A stretch of DNA of 64,000 nt from Acidiphilium rubrum (GTDB lineage Bacteria; Pseudomonadota; Alphaproteobacteria; Acetobacterales; Acetobacteraceae): the NCBI RefSeq assembly GCF_900156265.1, contig NZ_FTNE01000007.1:62001-126000 (forward strand), in the 5' to 3' direction. The translations under genes were made by a program, and so were the position numbers. The notes below the pieces were generated by a model, which was not told the DNA's origin, searched no databases, and saw nothing but the letters and a program-made list of their open reading frames with translations. Below, one piece after another: positions 11,878-21,171 of the stretch (within the stretch, counting starts at the first letter, position 1; the number at the start of each line of letters is the position of its first letter).

Positions 11878-12678
11878 TCAACCGAACCCGTAGGCGTCCA
11901 TGCGCAGGATGGCGTGTTCGGTGGAATTGTGCAGGCGTTGGGCGGTGGGCGCGTCGCCGGCGGCGCCGAGGGCGGTGAACAGCGGGAGGAGATGTTCCTC
12001 GGTCGGGTGTTCATCGGCGGCGTGGGGCGCGTGGGTGCGGTAGTGGATCAGCGCATCGACATCGTGGGCGGCGATGTGTTGGTCCATCCAGGCGCTGAAT
12101 GCGGTGACGTCGGCGGTTTCCGGGGCATCGACCGCCTGGCCACGGAAGCGGCGCAGATCGTGGGTGAAACTGCCCGAGCCAATGATCAGCACGCCTTCGG
12201 CGCGTAGCGGCGCCAGGGCCCGGCCGATGGCGTAGGCATAAGCGGGGCCGCGATGGGATTGCACGGAAAGTTGCAGGACCGGCACATCAGCATCCGGGAA
12301 GGCGAGCATCATCGGCACCCAGGCGCCGTGATCGAGGCCGCGGGCGTGGTCGATGCCGGTGGGAAAACCGGCCGCACCGAGCAGGTCCGCGATATGGGCG
12401 GCGAGCGTGGCATCGCCAGGTGCCGGATACTGGATTTCGAACAGGGCGCGCGGGAAGCCGCCGAAATCATGGATGGTCTCGTTGCGCGCGACCGCGTTGA
12501 CCATGGGACGATCGGTTTCCCAATGGGCGGAGACCATCAGCACGGCACTTGGCCGGGGCAGGGTGGTGCCGAGCTGGGCCAGGAAATCACGCGCGGGGGT
12601 GCGGGTGATGGCGAGCATCGGTGAGCCGTGGCTGACGAAAATGCTGGGCAGTTGGGTGGGGATTGCAGTGTCCATCAT
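11878..12678 (-). CDS. DODA-type extradiol aromatic ring-opening dioxygenase (LigB/YgiD family)
   Basis: A 266-residue protein of the class III extradiol dioxygenase family, non-haem metal enzymes that cleave catechol rings. Marks are IFVSHGSPML with the early metal-ligand His, VLMVSAHWET, GLDHGAWVPMMLAFPDADVPVLQLS and IIGSGSFTHDLRRF. Length fits the YgiD/4,5-DOPA dioxygenase group. It begins at tandem ATG codons (12678, 12675). The gene lies 68 bases after fumC on the same strand; the natural substrate is unknown. Confidence 0.88.
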   Translation of the reverse strand: MMDTAIPTQLPSIFVSHGSPMLAITRTPARDFLAQLGTTLPRPSAVLMVSAHWETDRPMVNAVARNETIHDFGGFPRALFEIQYPAPGDATLAAHIADLLGAAGFPTGIDHARGLDHGAWVPMMLAFPDADVPVLQLSVQSHRGPAYAYAIGRALAPLRAEGVLIIGSGSFTHDLRRFRGQAVDAPETADVTAFSAWMDQHIAAHDVDALIHYRTHAPHAADEHPTEEHLLPLFTALGAAGDAPTAQRLHNSTEHAILRMDAYGFG

Positions 12679-12746
12679 ATGTCTCGCTCGCTCAGAAGGT
12701 TCCGGTCAGCATAAGCACCACCACCCCAGAGGACCAGTGCCGGATT

Positions 12747-14201
12747 TCAGGCACCGGATAATCCGGTGCCGACCAAGCGGGCAGGATCGACGATGCGGTC
12801 GAACGTCGCACCGTCGATGCCGCCGTAGGCGATGGCGGCCTCGCGCAGGGTGAGGTTTTCGGCCTCGGCGTGGTGCGCGACGGCGGCGGCGCGGTCGTAG
12901 CCGATTTCCGGGGTGAGGGCGGTGACCAGCATGAGCGAGCGGCCGAGCTGGTCATCGATCCGGGCGCGGTTAAGGGTCGTGCCGGCGACCGAGAAGCGGT
13001 TGAGCGTGGCGCAGGCATCGGCGAGGTTGCGGCAGGCGCGCAGGATGTTGTTGATGATGAGCGGGCGCATGGCGTTGAGTTCGAAATTGCCCTGGCTGCC
13101 GGCGAAGGCGACCGCGTTGTCATCGCCGATCACCTGGATGCAGACCATCACCATGGCTTCGCATTGGGTCGGGTTGACCTTGCCCGGCATGATCGAGGAG
13201 CCGGGTTCGTTTTCCGGCAGGATGAGTTCGCCGATGCCGCAGCGCGGGCCGCTGGCGAGCCAGCGCATGTCGTTGGCGACCTTCAGGCAGGCGACCGCGA
13301 GGCCGCGGATCGCGGCCATGGTGGCGACCAGACCATCGAGCGAGGCTTGGGCCGCGAATTTATTGGGCGCGGTAACGTAGGGTTCGCCGGTGAGGCTGGC
13401 GATCTGGCCGGCGATGGCAGCACTGAAGCCGGGCCAGGCGGTGATGCCGGTGCCAACCGCGGTGCCGCCGGCGGCGAGTTGGTAGAGTTCGGGTTTGCAG
13501 GCATCGATGCGCGCGAGGGCGGTGCGAAGCTGATGGGCGTAGCCGGACCATTCCTGGCCGACGGTGAGGGGCACCGCGTCCTGCAGATGGGTGCGGCCGG
13601 TTTTGGGGATGTCGAGCCAGGCCTGGGCCTTGGCGTCGATCACGGCGGCGAGGGCGGTGGCGTTGGGGAGCAGTTGGCCGTCGAGCGCGTCGATCGTTGC
13701 GATGTGCATCGCGGTCGGAAAGGTGTCGTTGGAGGATTGGGCGAGGTTGAGATCATCGTTCGGGTGAACCGGCGCTTTGCTGCCGATGGCACCGCCGAGC
13801 AACTGGCTGGCACGGTTGGCCAGAACCTCGTTGATGTTCATGTTCGACTGGGTGCCGGAGCCGGTCTGATAAACGAACAGCGGAAAGTGATCGTCGAACT
13901 CGCCGTTGATGGCTTCATCGGCGGCGCGAATGATCGCGGCGGCTTTCCACGCCGGCAGGTGGCCAGCTTCGGCATTGACCATGGCGGCAGCTTTTTTGAC
14001 GATGGCGTAGGCCCGGTAGACCGCGAGCGGCATGCGGTCCGCACCGATCGCGAAATGTTTCAGGCTGCGCTGGGTTTGTGCACCCCAGTAGCGATCGGCC
14101 GGGACTTCGATGCTGCCCATCGAATCGTGTTCGGTGCGGGTGCCGGTGGCGGCGATGCCGATCGGCAGGTTTCGCAGGGCGTGCGGCGATGCTTCGGTCA
14201 T
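12747..14201 (-). CDS. fumC: Fumarate hydratase class II
   Basis: A 484-residue enzyme interconverting fumarate and L-malate in the TCA cycle. The superfamily signature GSSIMPGKVNPTQ lies at about residues 330-342. TEHDSMGSIEVPADRYWGAQTQRSL, GSGTQSNMNINEVLANRA and VHPNDDLNLAQSSNDTFPTAMH are also diagnostic. I chose ATG 14201; a GTG three codons upstream (14210) is in frame and neither has a clear Shine-Dalgarno. A nine-pair palindrome, GCACCGGAT-A-ATCCGGTGC (12751-12769), lies inside the last codons and could act in termination. Confidence 0.95.
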   Translation of the reverse strand: MTEASPHALRNLPIGIAATGTRTEHDSMGSIEVPADRYWGAQTQRSLKHFAIGADRMPLAVYRAYAIVKKAAAMVNAEAGHLPAWKAAAIIRAADEAINGEFDDHFPLFVYQTGSGTQSNMNINEVLANRASQLLGGAIGSKAPVHPNDDLNLAQSSNDTFPTAMHIATIDALDGQLLPNATALAAVIDAKAQAWLDIPKTGRTHLQDAVPLTVGQEWSGYAHQLRTALARIDACKPELYQLAAGGTAVGTGITAWPGFSAAIAGQIASLTGEPYVTAPNKFAAQASLDGLVATMAAIRGLAVACLKVANDMRWLASGPRCGIGELILPENEPGSSIMPGKVNPTQCEAMVMVCIQVIGDDNAVAFAGSQGNFELNAMRPLIINNILRACRNLADACATLNRFSVAGTTLNRARIDDQLGRSLMLVTALTPEIGYDRAAAVAHHAEAENLTLREAAIAYGGIDGATFDRIVDPARLVGTGLSGA

Positions 14202-14305
14202 GGGTTGCACATGGGATTATCGCGGCTCGTGTTAAAGGCGCGGGGGTTTCGCGGCGTGCCGGCAGACCCATGTGAGTGGGGTAGATGGAGCATCAGGAGC
14301 GCGTC

Positions 14306-14587
14306 ATGGTGAAGGCAATCTGGAACGAGACGGTCATTGCGGAATCGAATGATACCGTGGTGGTCGAGGGCAATCATTATTTTCCGCTCGATGCGGTGCG
14401 TGCCGAGGCGTTGCGGCCGAGTGCGACCACATCGCGCTGCCCGTGGAAGGGAACCGCGAATTATTATTCGGTCGCGGTGGACGGCGCGACCAATACGGAT
14501 GCGGCCTGGTATTATGCCGAGCCGCTGGCCGCCGCGGCCGCGATCAAGGGCCGCGTCGCGTTCTGGAAAGGCGTAAAGGTCGGTTAG
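14306..14587 (+). CDS. DUF427 family protein
   Basis: A 93-residue protein reading MVKAIWNETVIAESNDTVVVEGNHYFP, with SRCPWKGTANYYSV and AAWYYAEP later; these are the conserved blocks of DUF427, small soluble proteins of unknown function. ATG 14306 was chosen over ATG 14285 because AGGAG stands right before it and family members start with MVKA. It is transcribed away from fumC, and its stop is six bases from the stop of the convergent chemoreceptor gene. Confidence 0.85.
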   Translation: MVKAIWNETVIAESNDTVVVEGNHYFPLDAVRAEALRPSATTSRCPWKGTANYYSVAVDGATNTDAAWYYAEPLAAAAAIKGRVAFWKGVKVG

Positions 14588-14593
14588 GACCAG

Positions 14594-16420
14594 CTACGCC
14601 CGCTGTAGCGATGGCAGGCGGCCCGATTTGGTCTGCTCGGCCAGAGCAAACCGGGCGATCAGGCTTGAGAGATGGTCAGAATCGCCCGCGAGACTGCTAG
14701 CGGCTGCGGTGGATTGCTGGACCATGGCGGCGTTCTGCTGGGTTGCCTGATCCATCGCGTTGATCGCGGTGTTGATCTGGCTGAGGCCGGTGGATTGCTC
14801 CTGCGCCGAAGCGGCAATCTCGGCCACGATGCCGTCGATGGTGGAAACCTGCGTTGCGATACGGTTGAGGGTTTTGCCCGCTTCATCGACCAGTTCGACG
14901 CCGGCCTTGACCTGGCTGCCGGACATTTTGATCAGGGAGGTGATTTCCTTGGCGGCATCGGCCGAGCGTTGTGCCAGGGCGCGCACTTCCGAGGCGACCA
15001 CGGCGAAACCCCGCCCGGCATCGCCCGCGCGGGCAGCCTCGATCCCGGCGTTGAGGGCGAGCAGGTTGGTCTGGAACGCGATTTCGTCGATCACGCCGGT
15101 GATATTGCCGATCTGGGTGGAGGATTGAACGATGCCGGACATGGCATCGACCGCACGACCGACGACTTCACCCGAGCGCTCGGAATCATCGCGCGCGGTC
15201 TGCACCAGCTTGCGGGCCTCAACGGCGCCTTCGGCGGTGCGGCGGACGGTTGCGGTGATCTGATCGAGCGCGGCTGCGGTCTGTTCGAGGTTGGCGGCCT
15301 GTTGTTCGGCGCGGCGTGCCATGTCGTCCGAGGCGCTGGCGATCTGGCCGGAACCGGCGCGGATCGTATCGGTCGCGCCGGAGACATCGGTCATCGTGGC
15401 GTGCAGCCTCGTGACCGCATCATTGAAATCGGCCCGCAGTTTTTCGTATTCGGCGGCGAACGGGGTGTTGATGCGATGCAGCAGATCACCATCGGCGAGG
15501 CGACTCAGCCCGCCGGCGACGGCGCTGACCACGGCGGCAAGCTGGGTGTTCATGGCGGTCCGCAGGCTCTCCTGCTCGGCGCGTTCCGCTTCACGCAGTC
15601 GGCGTACTTCGCTCGATTCCGCTTCCAGGCGACGTTTTTCCAGCCCATCGAGCCGAAACCGGTCGATCGCTGTGGCAAGCGTGCCGATTTCGTCGGGCCT
15701 GCCCACTCCATCGATCGTGATGTCCGGCGCGCCGGTGCCGAGTTTGCCGGTCTGCACCGCAAGGGTTGCCAGCGGCAGCGCGATGGTGCGCGACAACCAG
15801 AACGCCACGCCGAAGATCAGGAGCAGAATCGGCAGGGCAAAAGCCGCAAACTCCCAGAGCAGGGCAGCGAAATCATGTTGCACATCGTCGAGGTAGATGC
15901 CGGTGCCGATCACCCAATGCCAGGGCGCGAAATATTCCACCATCGCGACTTTCTGAACCGGCGTTTTCGAGCCGGGCTTGGGAAACCGGTAGAAAGTGGG
16001 CCGGTGATCGCCCGCGACGGCGCGCCGTTCCATCACGCGGTTGAGGTACACCCCGTCCGGGTCGTGCAGGTTCCAGGTGTTTTGGCCGACCAGTTTTGGA
16101 TCGGGTGGGAAGACGATGCGGACGGCTTTGCTGTTGTTGACGAATATATACCCGTCCTTGCCATAGCTCATCTGGCCGATGATCCGCTCAGCCTTGGCTT
16201 GGGCGGCGGCCTCGCTGATCTGGCCTGACTGTTCACGCTGGTAGATCGAGTCGGCGACCGAGCGCGCCATTTGGGCCAGGACGTCGGTCTTGGCGATCCG
16301 ATCCGCCAGCATGGTGCGATAGAGCAGATGCAGCGCGAAGGCGCACAGGCAGACGAAGCCCACCAGGCTGATCGCGGCGGTCAGGTAAAGTTTATGTCGA
16401 ACGTTGAGCTTCAAAACCAC
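14594..16420 (-). CDS. Methyl-accepting chemotaxis protein with Cache sensor
   Basis: A 608-residue transmembrane chemoreceptor starting at GTG. A first helix ([24 protein letters not shown]) is followed by a single-Cache (sCache_2-like) periplasmic domain at about 35-185 ([33 protein letters not shown]). Then come a second helix at about 188-212 and a HAMP region. The cytoplasmic methyl-accepting domain ends in the conserved hairpin [21 protein letters not shown]. It signals to a CheA-CheW complex; no che genes are in the window. Similar sCache receptors often bind small organic acids, but the ligand here is unknown. Confidence 0.93.
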   Translation of the reverse strand: MVLKLNVRHKLYLTAAISLVGFVCLCAFALHLLYRTMLADRIAKTDVLAQMARSVADSIYQREQSGQISEAAAQAKAERIIGQMSYGKDGYIFVNNSKAVRIVFPPDPKLVGQNTWNLHDPDGVYLNRVMERRAVAGDHRPTFYRFPKPGSKTPVQKVAMVEYFAPWHWVIGTGIYLDDVQHDFAALLWEFAAFALPILLLIFGVAFWLSRTIALPLATLAVQTGKLGTGAPDITIDGVGRPDEIGTLATAIDRFRLDGLEKRRLEAESSEVRRLREAERAEQESLRTAMNTQLAAVVSAVAGGLSRLADGDLLHRINTPFAAEYEKLRADFNDAVTRLHATMTDVSGATDTIRAGSGQIASASDDMARRAEQQAANLEQTAAALDQITATVRRTAEGAVEARKLVQTARDDSERSGEVVGRAVDAMSGIVQSSTQIGNITGVIDEIAFQTNLLALNAGIEAARAGDAGRGFAVVASEVRALAQRSADAAKEITSLIKMSGSQVKAGVELVDEAGKTLNRIATQVSTIDGIVAEIAASAQEQSTGLSQINTAINAMDQATQQNAAMVQQSTAAASSLAGDSDHLSSLIARFALAEQTKSGRLPSLQRA

Positions 16421-16608
16421 GTGGCGTCATCCTTGCTGCGGCCGCTATGATGGGCAGACTACGGGGCAAAGATTAACGCCGGGTTATGCGATCTCGCGCG
16501 GGACGTCGGCTCGAACGGCGTCGCGGGCCGTGAGGGCGCGGGGTTTTTGATCGGCGAACCCCCGCGCCTCGTTGGTGATGCGGAAACTGGCTCCACAGCG
16601 CGACGCCT

Positions 16609-17928
16609 TTACTCCTCCTCGATATCCTCGAGGCTGAATTGCTGCCCTTCCTCGTCGTATGAGAACAATTCGGCGTAGCGGCCCCAGGAAATCGCGGTGC
16701 GCAGGGTCTCCTCGGCGCGTTCGGGCGACATGTGGTCCTCCAGCTCGTCGCGGAAGCGCACGGCGGAGGCACGATGGTTCCAGCGTTCGTCGATCACCTG
16801 GCGGATCGCGGCAACCAGTTTGACATGGCTGCGCGCCGCCTCCGCAAAAATTTTCTTGCGCTCGTCCGTATCGGCGTGGACGAAGCTGCGACCCTGGTCG
16901 GTCAGGCGGATGTCGCCTTCCTCGAGTTCGGCGAAATGCAGCAATTGCAGCGTCTCGCCAAGCGGCAGCAGTTCATCGGCCTCGTATTGCAGCACGGCGG
17001 CCAGCGCGGGAAGATCGGCGCGGCCATTGTAGGGTTCGGCGGCGAGGGTTTCCATCAGGCCGGACATCAAATTGGTGCCGATCGGATGGAGCGGGGTCGC
17101 GAAGCCGGTGGTCGGTTTGGCGGCGGCGGCGCGCAGGTCGGCCGGGGTCTTGCGGCGCGTCATCACCGCGTAGATGTCATCGACCATCTGGCGGAAGGCC
17201 GGGTCGAGCCGGTTGCGCGGATGGGCGAACGGCACGGTCATTTCATGGGCGACGCGGCCGGGGTCGGATGAGAACACCAGGATGCGGTCGCACATCAGCA
17301 CCGCTTCCTCGATGTTGTGGGTGACCATCAGGATCGATTTGACCGGCAGCTTACGCTCGGACCACAAATCGATCAGATCGGTGCGCAGCGTTTCCGCGGT
17401 CAGCACATCGAGTGCCGAAAACGGCTCGTCCATCAGCAGCAGATCGGGGTGGGTGACCAGCGCGCGCGCAAGACCGACGCGCTGGCGCATCCCGCCCGAA
17501 AGTTCCTTTGGATAGGCGCTTTCATAGCCGCCGAGGCCGATCAGGTCGATCGCTTCCTCGGCGCGGGTCTCGCGCACCGAACGAGAAACGCCCATCGCTT
17601 CGAGGCCGATTTCGACGTTTTCCTGCACCGAGAGCCAGGGGAACAGCGCGAAACTCTGGAACACCATGGCGACACCGCGCACCGGGCCGCGAACCGGCTT
17701 GCCCTGCCAGGTGACATCGCCGCTGGTGGGGCGCAACAGGCCGGCGATGATGCGCAGCAGGGTCGATTTGCCCGACCCCGAACGGCCGAGCAGGCCGACG
17801 ATTTCGCCCTCGAACAGGCGCACGTTGACATCGTCGAGCACGATGAGTTCGTTATTGGCCTCTTTCGGATAGGCCTGCCGGCAATGGCTGACTTCGAGCA
17901 GGGTATGGGTGGTAACTTGCTGATCCAT
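16609..17928 (-). CDS. ABC transporter ATPase, NitT/TauT type with C-terminal AAA-associated domain
   Basis: A 439-residue protein. The first ~265 residues are an ABC ATPase with Walker A GRSGSGKST (about 48-56), Q-loop VFQSFALFPWLSV, signature LSGGMRQRVGLARAL (about 144) and Walker B LLLMDEP. This sequence type belongs to nitrate/sulfonate/bicarbonate importers. A C-terminal region of about 150 residues (GLMETLAAEPYNGRADLPALAA ... SWGRYAELFSYDEEGQQFSLEDIEEE) corresponds to the AAA-associated C-terminal domain found in a subset of these ATPases. It lies 8 bases downstream of the permease gene. No substrate-binding protein gene is nearby. Confidence 0.9.
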   Translation of the reverse strand: MDQQVTTHTLLEVSHCRQAYPKEANNELIVLDDVNVRLFEGEIVGLLGRSGSGKSTLLRIIAGLLRPTSGDVTWQGKPVRGPVRGVAMVFQSFALFPWLSVQENVEIGLEAMGVSRSVRETRAEEAIDLIGLGGYESAYPKELSGGMRQRVGLARALVTHPDLLLMDEPFSALDVLTAETLRTDLIDLWSERKLPVKSILMVTHNIEEAVLMCDRILVFSSDPGRVAHEMTVPFAHPRNRLDPAFRQMVDDIYAVMTRRKTPADLRAAAAKPTTGFATPLHPIGTNLMSGLMETLAAEPYNGRADLPALAAVLQYEADELLPLGETLQLLHFAELEEGDIRLTDQGRSFVHADTDERKKIFAEAARSHVKLVAAIRQVIDERWNHRASAVRFRDELEDHMSPERAEETLRTAISWGRYAELFSYDEEGQQFSLEDIEEE

Positions 17929-17936
17929 GAAATCCC

Positions 17937-19670
17937 CTATCCGAGATTGGTGCGGCGGCTGGCATAGGCATAGAGCGGGCGCCAGACCAGCCGGTTGAAA
18001 CTCAGCACGAAGGCCGACATCACCGCGACGCCCAGCACGATCTTGCTGGTATCACCGGCGGTGGTGGCCTGCGCGATATAGGCACCCAGGCCCTTGGCAA
18101 CCAGCGTGGTCTTGCCCCACGAGGCCACTTCCGCAACGATCGAGGCATTCCAGGCCGCCCCCGTCGCGGTGAGCGCGCCGGTGACCAGATAGGGCAAAAT
18201 GCCGGGAATGATCAGGCGGCGCCAGCGCAGCCAGCCGCGCAGCCCGAAACTGGCAGCAACTTCCTTGAGGTCGCCCGGCAGCGCGGAAGCGCCGGCGACG
18301 ACGTTGAACAGAATATACCATTGCGTGCCCAGCACCATCAGCGGCGTCAGCCAGATGTTCGGCAACAAATGGAAGGCGACGATGCCGGCCACCACCAGGG
18401 GAAACAGCAGATTGGCCGGAAACGCCGCGAGGAATTGCGCGACCGGCTGGACCAGCTTGGTCGCCTTCGGCCGCAGACCAACCCAGACGCCGACCGGCAC
18501 CCAGATCGCGCAGGAAATCAGCAGGGCGGCGAGCACGCGCGCCAAAGTGAAAAACGCATCGATCACGCAGGTCAGCAGATCGGACCAGGCAAGATGCGCG
18601 GCGCAAAACGTCGTCACCTGCCAGAACGCATAGCCGGCGGCGGCGATCACCACGGCGTAGAACACGCCATCGCCCAGTTTGGACGAACTCTTGCCGACTT
18701 TCAGCGAGGCGAAGGTGCGTTCGGCGCGGCCGAGGCGGAGCCGGCCGATGACGGCGACACGATCGCCCAGCCACCCGGCCACCTCGCGCAGAATAAACGT
18801 GCGACGCAGCAGTTTCAGCACCCACGGCTCGCCGGCCGAGGCGGTCTGCACGGTTTCAAAGCGGAATTTGTCGGACCAGGCGACCAGCGGGCGGAACAGC
18901 AGCTGGTCGTACAGCAGGATGACCACCAGCATGGTGAACACGGCTTCGAAAATCGCCAGCAGATCACGCCGTTGCAGCGCGACCGAAACATAAGAGCCGA
19001 TGCCCGGCAGGGTGAACGTGGTGTTGCCGACCGTGATGGCCTCGGCATAGACCACAAAGAACCAGCCGCCCGACATCGACAGCATCATGTTCCAGACCAG
19101 GCCGGGAACGGCGAACGGCACATCGAGCCGCCAGAAGCGCTGCCACGGCGAAAGGCCGAAGCTGCGGCACGCTTCATCGAGATCGGATGGTTCGGTGGTC
19201 AGGGATTGGTAGAAGCTGAACGTCATGTTCCACGCCTGGCCGGTGAACACCGCGAAAATGGCGGCGCATTCGGCGCCGAGCTGCTGGCCCGGAAACAGAT
19301 TGACGAAGAACAGCACGGTGACCGACAGGAACCCGAGGATCGGGATCGATTGCAGGATGTCGAGCACCGGGATGATGATGATGGCGGCGCGCCGGCTTTT
19401 GGCGGCCAGCGTCGCGACCAGGAAGGTAAAGATCAGCGAGAGGAACAGCGCCGCGAACATGCGCAGCGTGGTACGGACCGCGTAGCCCGGCAGGTAGGCG
19501 GGATCGAGATGGATATGGGTCGCCTGGGCGGCGGCGAGCGGCGCGAGGGTGCCGCGCGCGACGCTGACGACGCCGATCAGCACGCCCATCACGAGCAGAA
19601 TCGCAGCGATGTCCCACGCGTTGGGCAGGCGGCGTCCATGCACAAGGGCAGGCGGGGCGATGCTGGTCAT
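17937..19670 (-). CDS. ABC transporter permease, fused double NitT/TauT permease
   Basis: A 577-residue membrane protein with two binding-protein-dependent permease domains in one chain. The first (about 60-280) has the EAA-like loop DEACRSFGLSPWQRFWRLDVPFAVPGLVWN. The second (about 360-570) has KEVAASFGLRGWLRWRRLIIPGILPYLVTGAL. Each has 5-6 helices, so the single chain can form the whole membrane pore. ATG 19670 (MTSIAPPALVHGRR) was chosen over an upstream in-frame extension that lacks hydrophobic or conserved features. Together with the downstream ATPase it forms a two-gene operon; substrate unknown. Confidence 0.9.
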   Translation of the reverse strand: MTSIAPPALVHGRRLPNAWDIAAILLVMGVLIGVVSVARGTLAPLAAAQATHIHLDPAYLPGYAVRTTLRMFAALFLSLIFTFLVATLAAKSRRAAIIIIPVLDILQSIPILGFLSVTVLFFVNLFPGQQLGAECAAIFAVFTGQAWNMTFSFYQSLTTEPSDLDEACRSFGLSPWQRFWRLDVPFAVPGLVWNMMLSMSGGWFFVVYAEAITVGNTTFTLPGIGSYVSVALQRRDLLAIFEAVFTMLVVILLYDQLLFRPLVAWSDKFRFETVQTASAGEPWVLKLLRRTFILREVAGWLGDRVAVIGRLRLGRAERTFASLKVGKSSSKLGDGVFYAVVIAAAGYAFWQVTTFCAAHLAWSDLLTCVIDAFFTLARVLAALLISCAIWVPVGVWVGLRPKATKLVQPVAQFLAAFPANLLFPLVVAGIVAFHLLPNIWLTPLMVLGTQWYILFNVVAGASALPGDLKEVAASFGLRGWLRWRRLIIPGILPYLVTGALTATGAAWNASIVAEVASWGKTTLVAKGLGAYIAQATTAGDTSKIVLGVAVMSAFVLSFNRLVWRPLYAYASRRTNLG

Positions 19671-19880
19671 GAGCAGATCCGCTTGAAAGAATTGACGATG
19701 TCGGTCTGATGCCGGGCCCTGCGAACCTGACAGGCCCGCCATAACCCGCAATGCCCCCCTTGTCACCCACTGATTGGTTGCAGTTCGATGATGGTGCGGG
19801 CGGTTCTATTTATGACCGATCTGGGCTATGCAACGAAACCGGCCGACTCGGACGCCCGGCAAGATGACTGGAAGGATCGC

Positions 19881-21005
19881 ATGAAGCTCAAGGCGGATCG
19901 CGCCACGCTCCTCAAGGCGCTGGCCCATGTTCAGAACGTGGTGGAGAAGCGCAACACCATCCCGATCCTCGCCAATGTGCTGCTGTCCGTGAAGGAAGGC
20001 CGCCTGACCATCGCCGCGACCGATCTGGAGATTGCGCTGATCGAGGATGTGCCGGTCGAGGCGGCGCAGGATGGCTCGGTCACCGCACCGGCGGCGACGC
20101 TCTATGAAATCGTGCGGCGCCAGCCTGAGCACGCCCAGGTCGAGCTCGACCATCCGGGCGGCGATGCGCCGCTGGCACTCCGCGCCGGGCGCTATGCCAC
20201 CAAGCTGGTGGTGCTGCCGACCGATGAATTCCCCAAGCTCGATGCCGGCAAGCTGAGCCACCGGTTCTCGATCCCGGCGCAGGCGCTGCGCGGCTTGATC
20301 GACCGGACGCGGTTTGCGATCTCGACCGAAGAGACCCGGTATTATTTGAACGGCATTTACGTGCACGCCGCCGAATCCGATGGCGCCGCCGTGCTGCGCG
20401 CGGTGGCGACCGACGGGCACCGCCTCGCCCGCGTCGAGGAGCCGCTGCCCGATGGCGCGGCGGGCATGCCCGGCGTGATCATTCCGCGCAAGACCGTCAA
20501 TGAAATCAGGAAGTTGCTGGAGGATGTCACCGGCGAGATCGCGATTGCCCTGTCGGAGACGCGGATTCAGTTCACGCTCGACACCATGCGGATGACCAGC
20601 AAGCTGATCGACGGCACCTATCCCGATTACAGCAAGGTCATCCCGGTCGGTAACGACAAGATCCTGCGCGTTGATACCAATGATTTTTCCAACGCCGTGG
20701 CGCGCGTATCCGCGATTACCGCCGAGCGCCACAAGCCGGTAAAACTCTCGGTTGCGCGCGATCTGCTGGTGCTGTCTGCCACCAGCCCGGATCAAGGTAC
20801 CGCCTCGGAAGAGCTGGATGGCGAACAGGTGGAATACAGCTCCACGCCGCTCGAAATCGGGTTTCAGGCCCGCTATCTCAACGATGTGACGGAACAGATC
20901 AAAGGCCATGTCGAATTCTGCTTCGCCGATGGCGCGGCACCGACGCTGGTGCGCGCAGCCGGCGATCAGAGCGCGATTTTCGTGCTGATGCCGATGCGGG
21001 TTTAG
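19881..21005 (+). CDS. dnaN: DNA polymerase III beta subunit (sliding clamp)
   Basis: A 374-residue clamp, the usual length. It starts MKLKADRATLLKALAHVQNVVEKRNTIPILANVLL and ends SAIFVLMPMRV, both typical. Three repeated clamp domains are recognisable, with YYLNGIYVHAAE and ATDGHRLARVE in the middle one and TYPDYSKVIP at the domain border. ATG 19881 has GGAAGGA before it; an in-frame upstream extension to 19788 is not conserved clamp sequence. No dnaA precedes it: the neighbour on the left is the divergent ABC importer. recF follows after an inverted A/T-hairpin pair. Confidence 0.96.
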   Translation: MKLKADRATLLKALAHVQNVVEKRNTIPILANVLLSVKEGRLTIAATDLEIALIEDVPVEAAQDGSVTAPAATLYEIVRRQPEHAQVELDHPGGDAPLALRAGRYATKLVVLPTDEFPKLDAGKLSHRFSIPAQALRGLIDRTRFAISTEETRYYLNGIYVHAAESDGAAVLRAVATDGHRLARVEEPLPDGAAGMPGVIIPRKTVNEIRKLLEDVTGEIAIALSETRIQFTLDTMRMTSKLIDGTYPDYSKVIPVGNDKILRVDTNDFSNAVARVSAITAERHKPVKLSVARDLLVLSATSPDQGTASEELDGEQVEYSSTPLEIGFQARYLNDVTEQIKGHVEFCFADGAAPTLVRAAGDQSAIFVLMPMRV

Positions 21006-21036
21006 CGGTCGCGCGGCGGTGCGAGGGGAGGAAGCG

Positions 21037-21153
21037 CTTCTTTTTTGAAAAAAAGAAGCAAAAAACTTTTTTTGATCTGGGGCATGGGCGCTTGAACCGT
21101 CACAGGCCCAGTGTCAAAAAGTTTTTTTGCTTCTTTTTTTTCAAAAAAAGAAG
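21037..21153. repeat. Inverted pair of A/T-hairpin elements between dnaN and recF
   Basis: Two copies of one A/T-rich element face each other: 21037-21073 (CTTCTTTTTT-GAAAAAAAGAAG followed by CAAAAAACTTTTTTT) and 21116-21153 in the opposite orientation. Each copy is itself a hairpin and the two together form a larger inverted repeat around 42 bases of GC-rich DNA. Other copies lie at 23879, 27541, 37440 and 44165-44277. They could serve as terminator or attenuator for dnaN-recF, or be a mobile relic. Confidence 0.85.
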
Positions 21154-21171
21154 TCCTTGCTTCCTTCTCCC

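Noticed and set aside
19788-19880. A longer dnaN start giving 31 extra N-terminal residues
   Set aside because: The extension is not clamp-like, whereas ATG 19881 has a good ribosome-binding site and the standard N-terminus.
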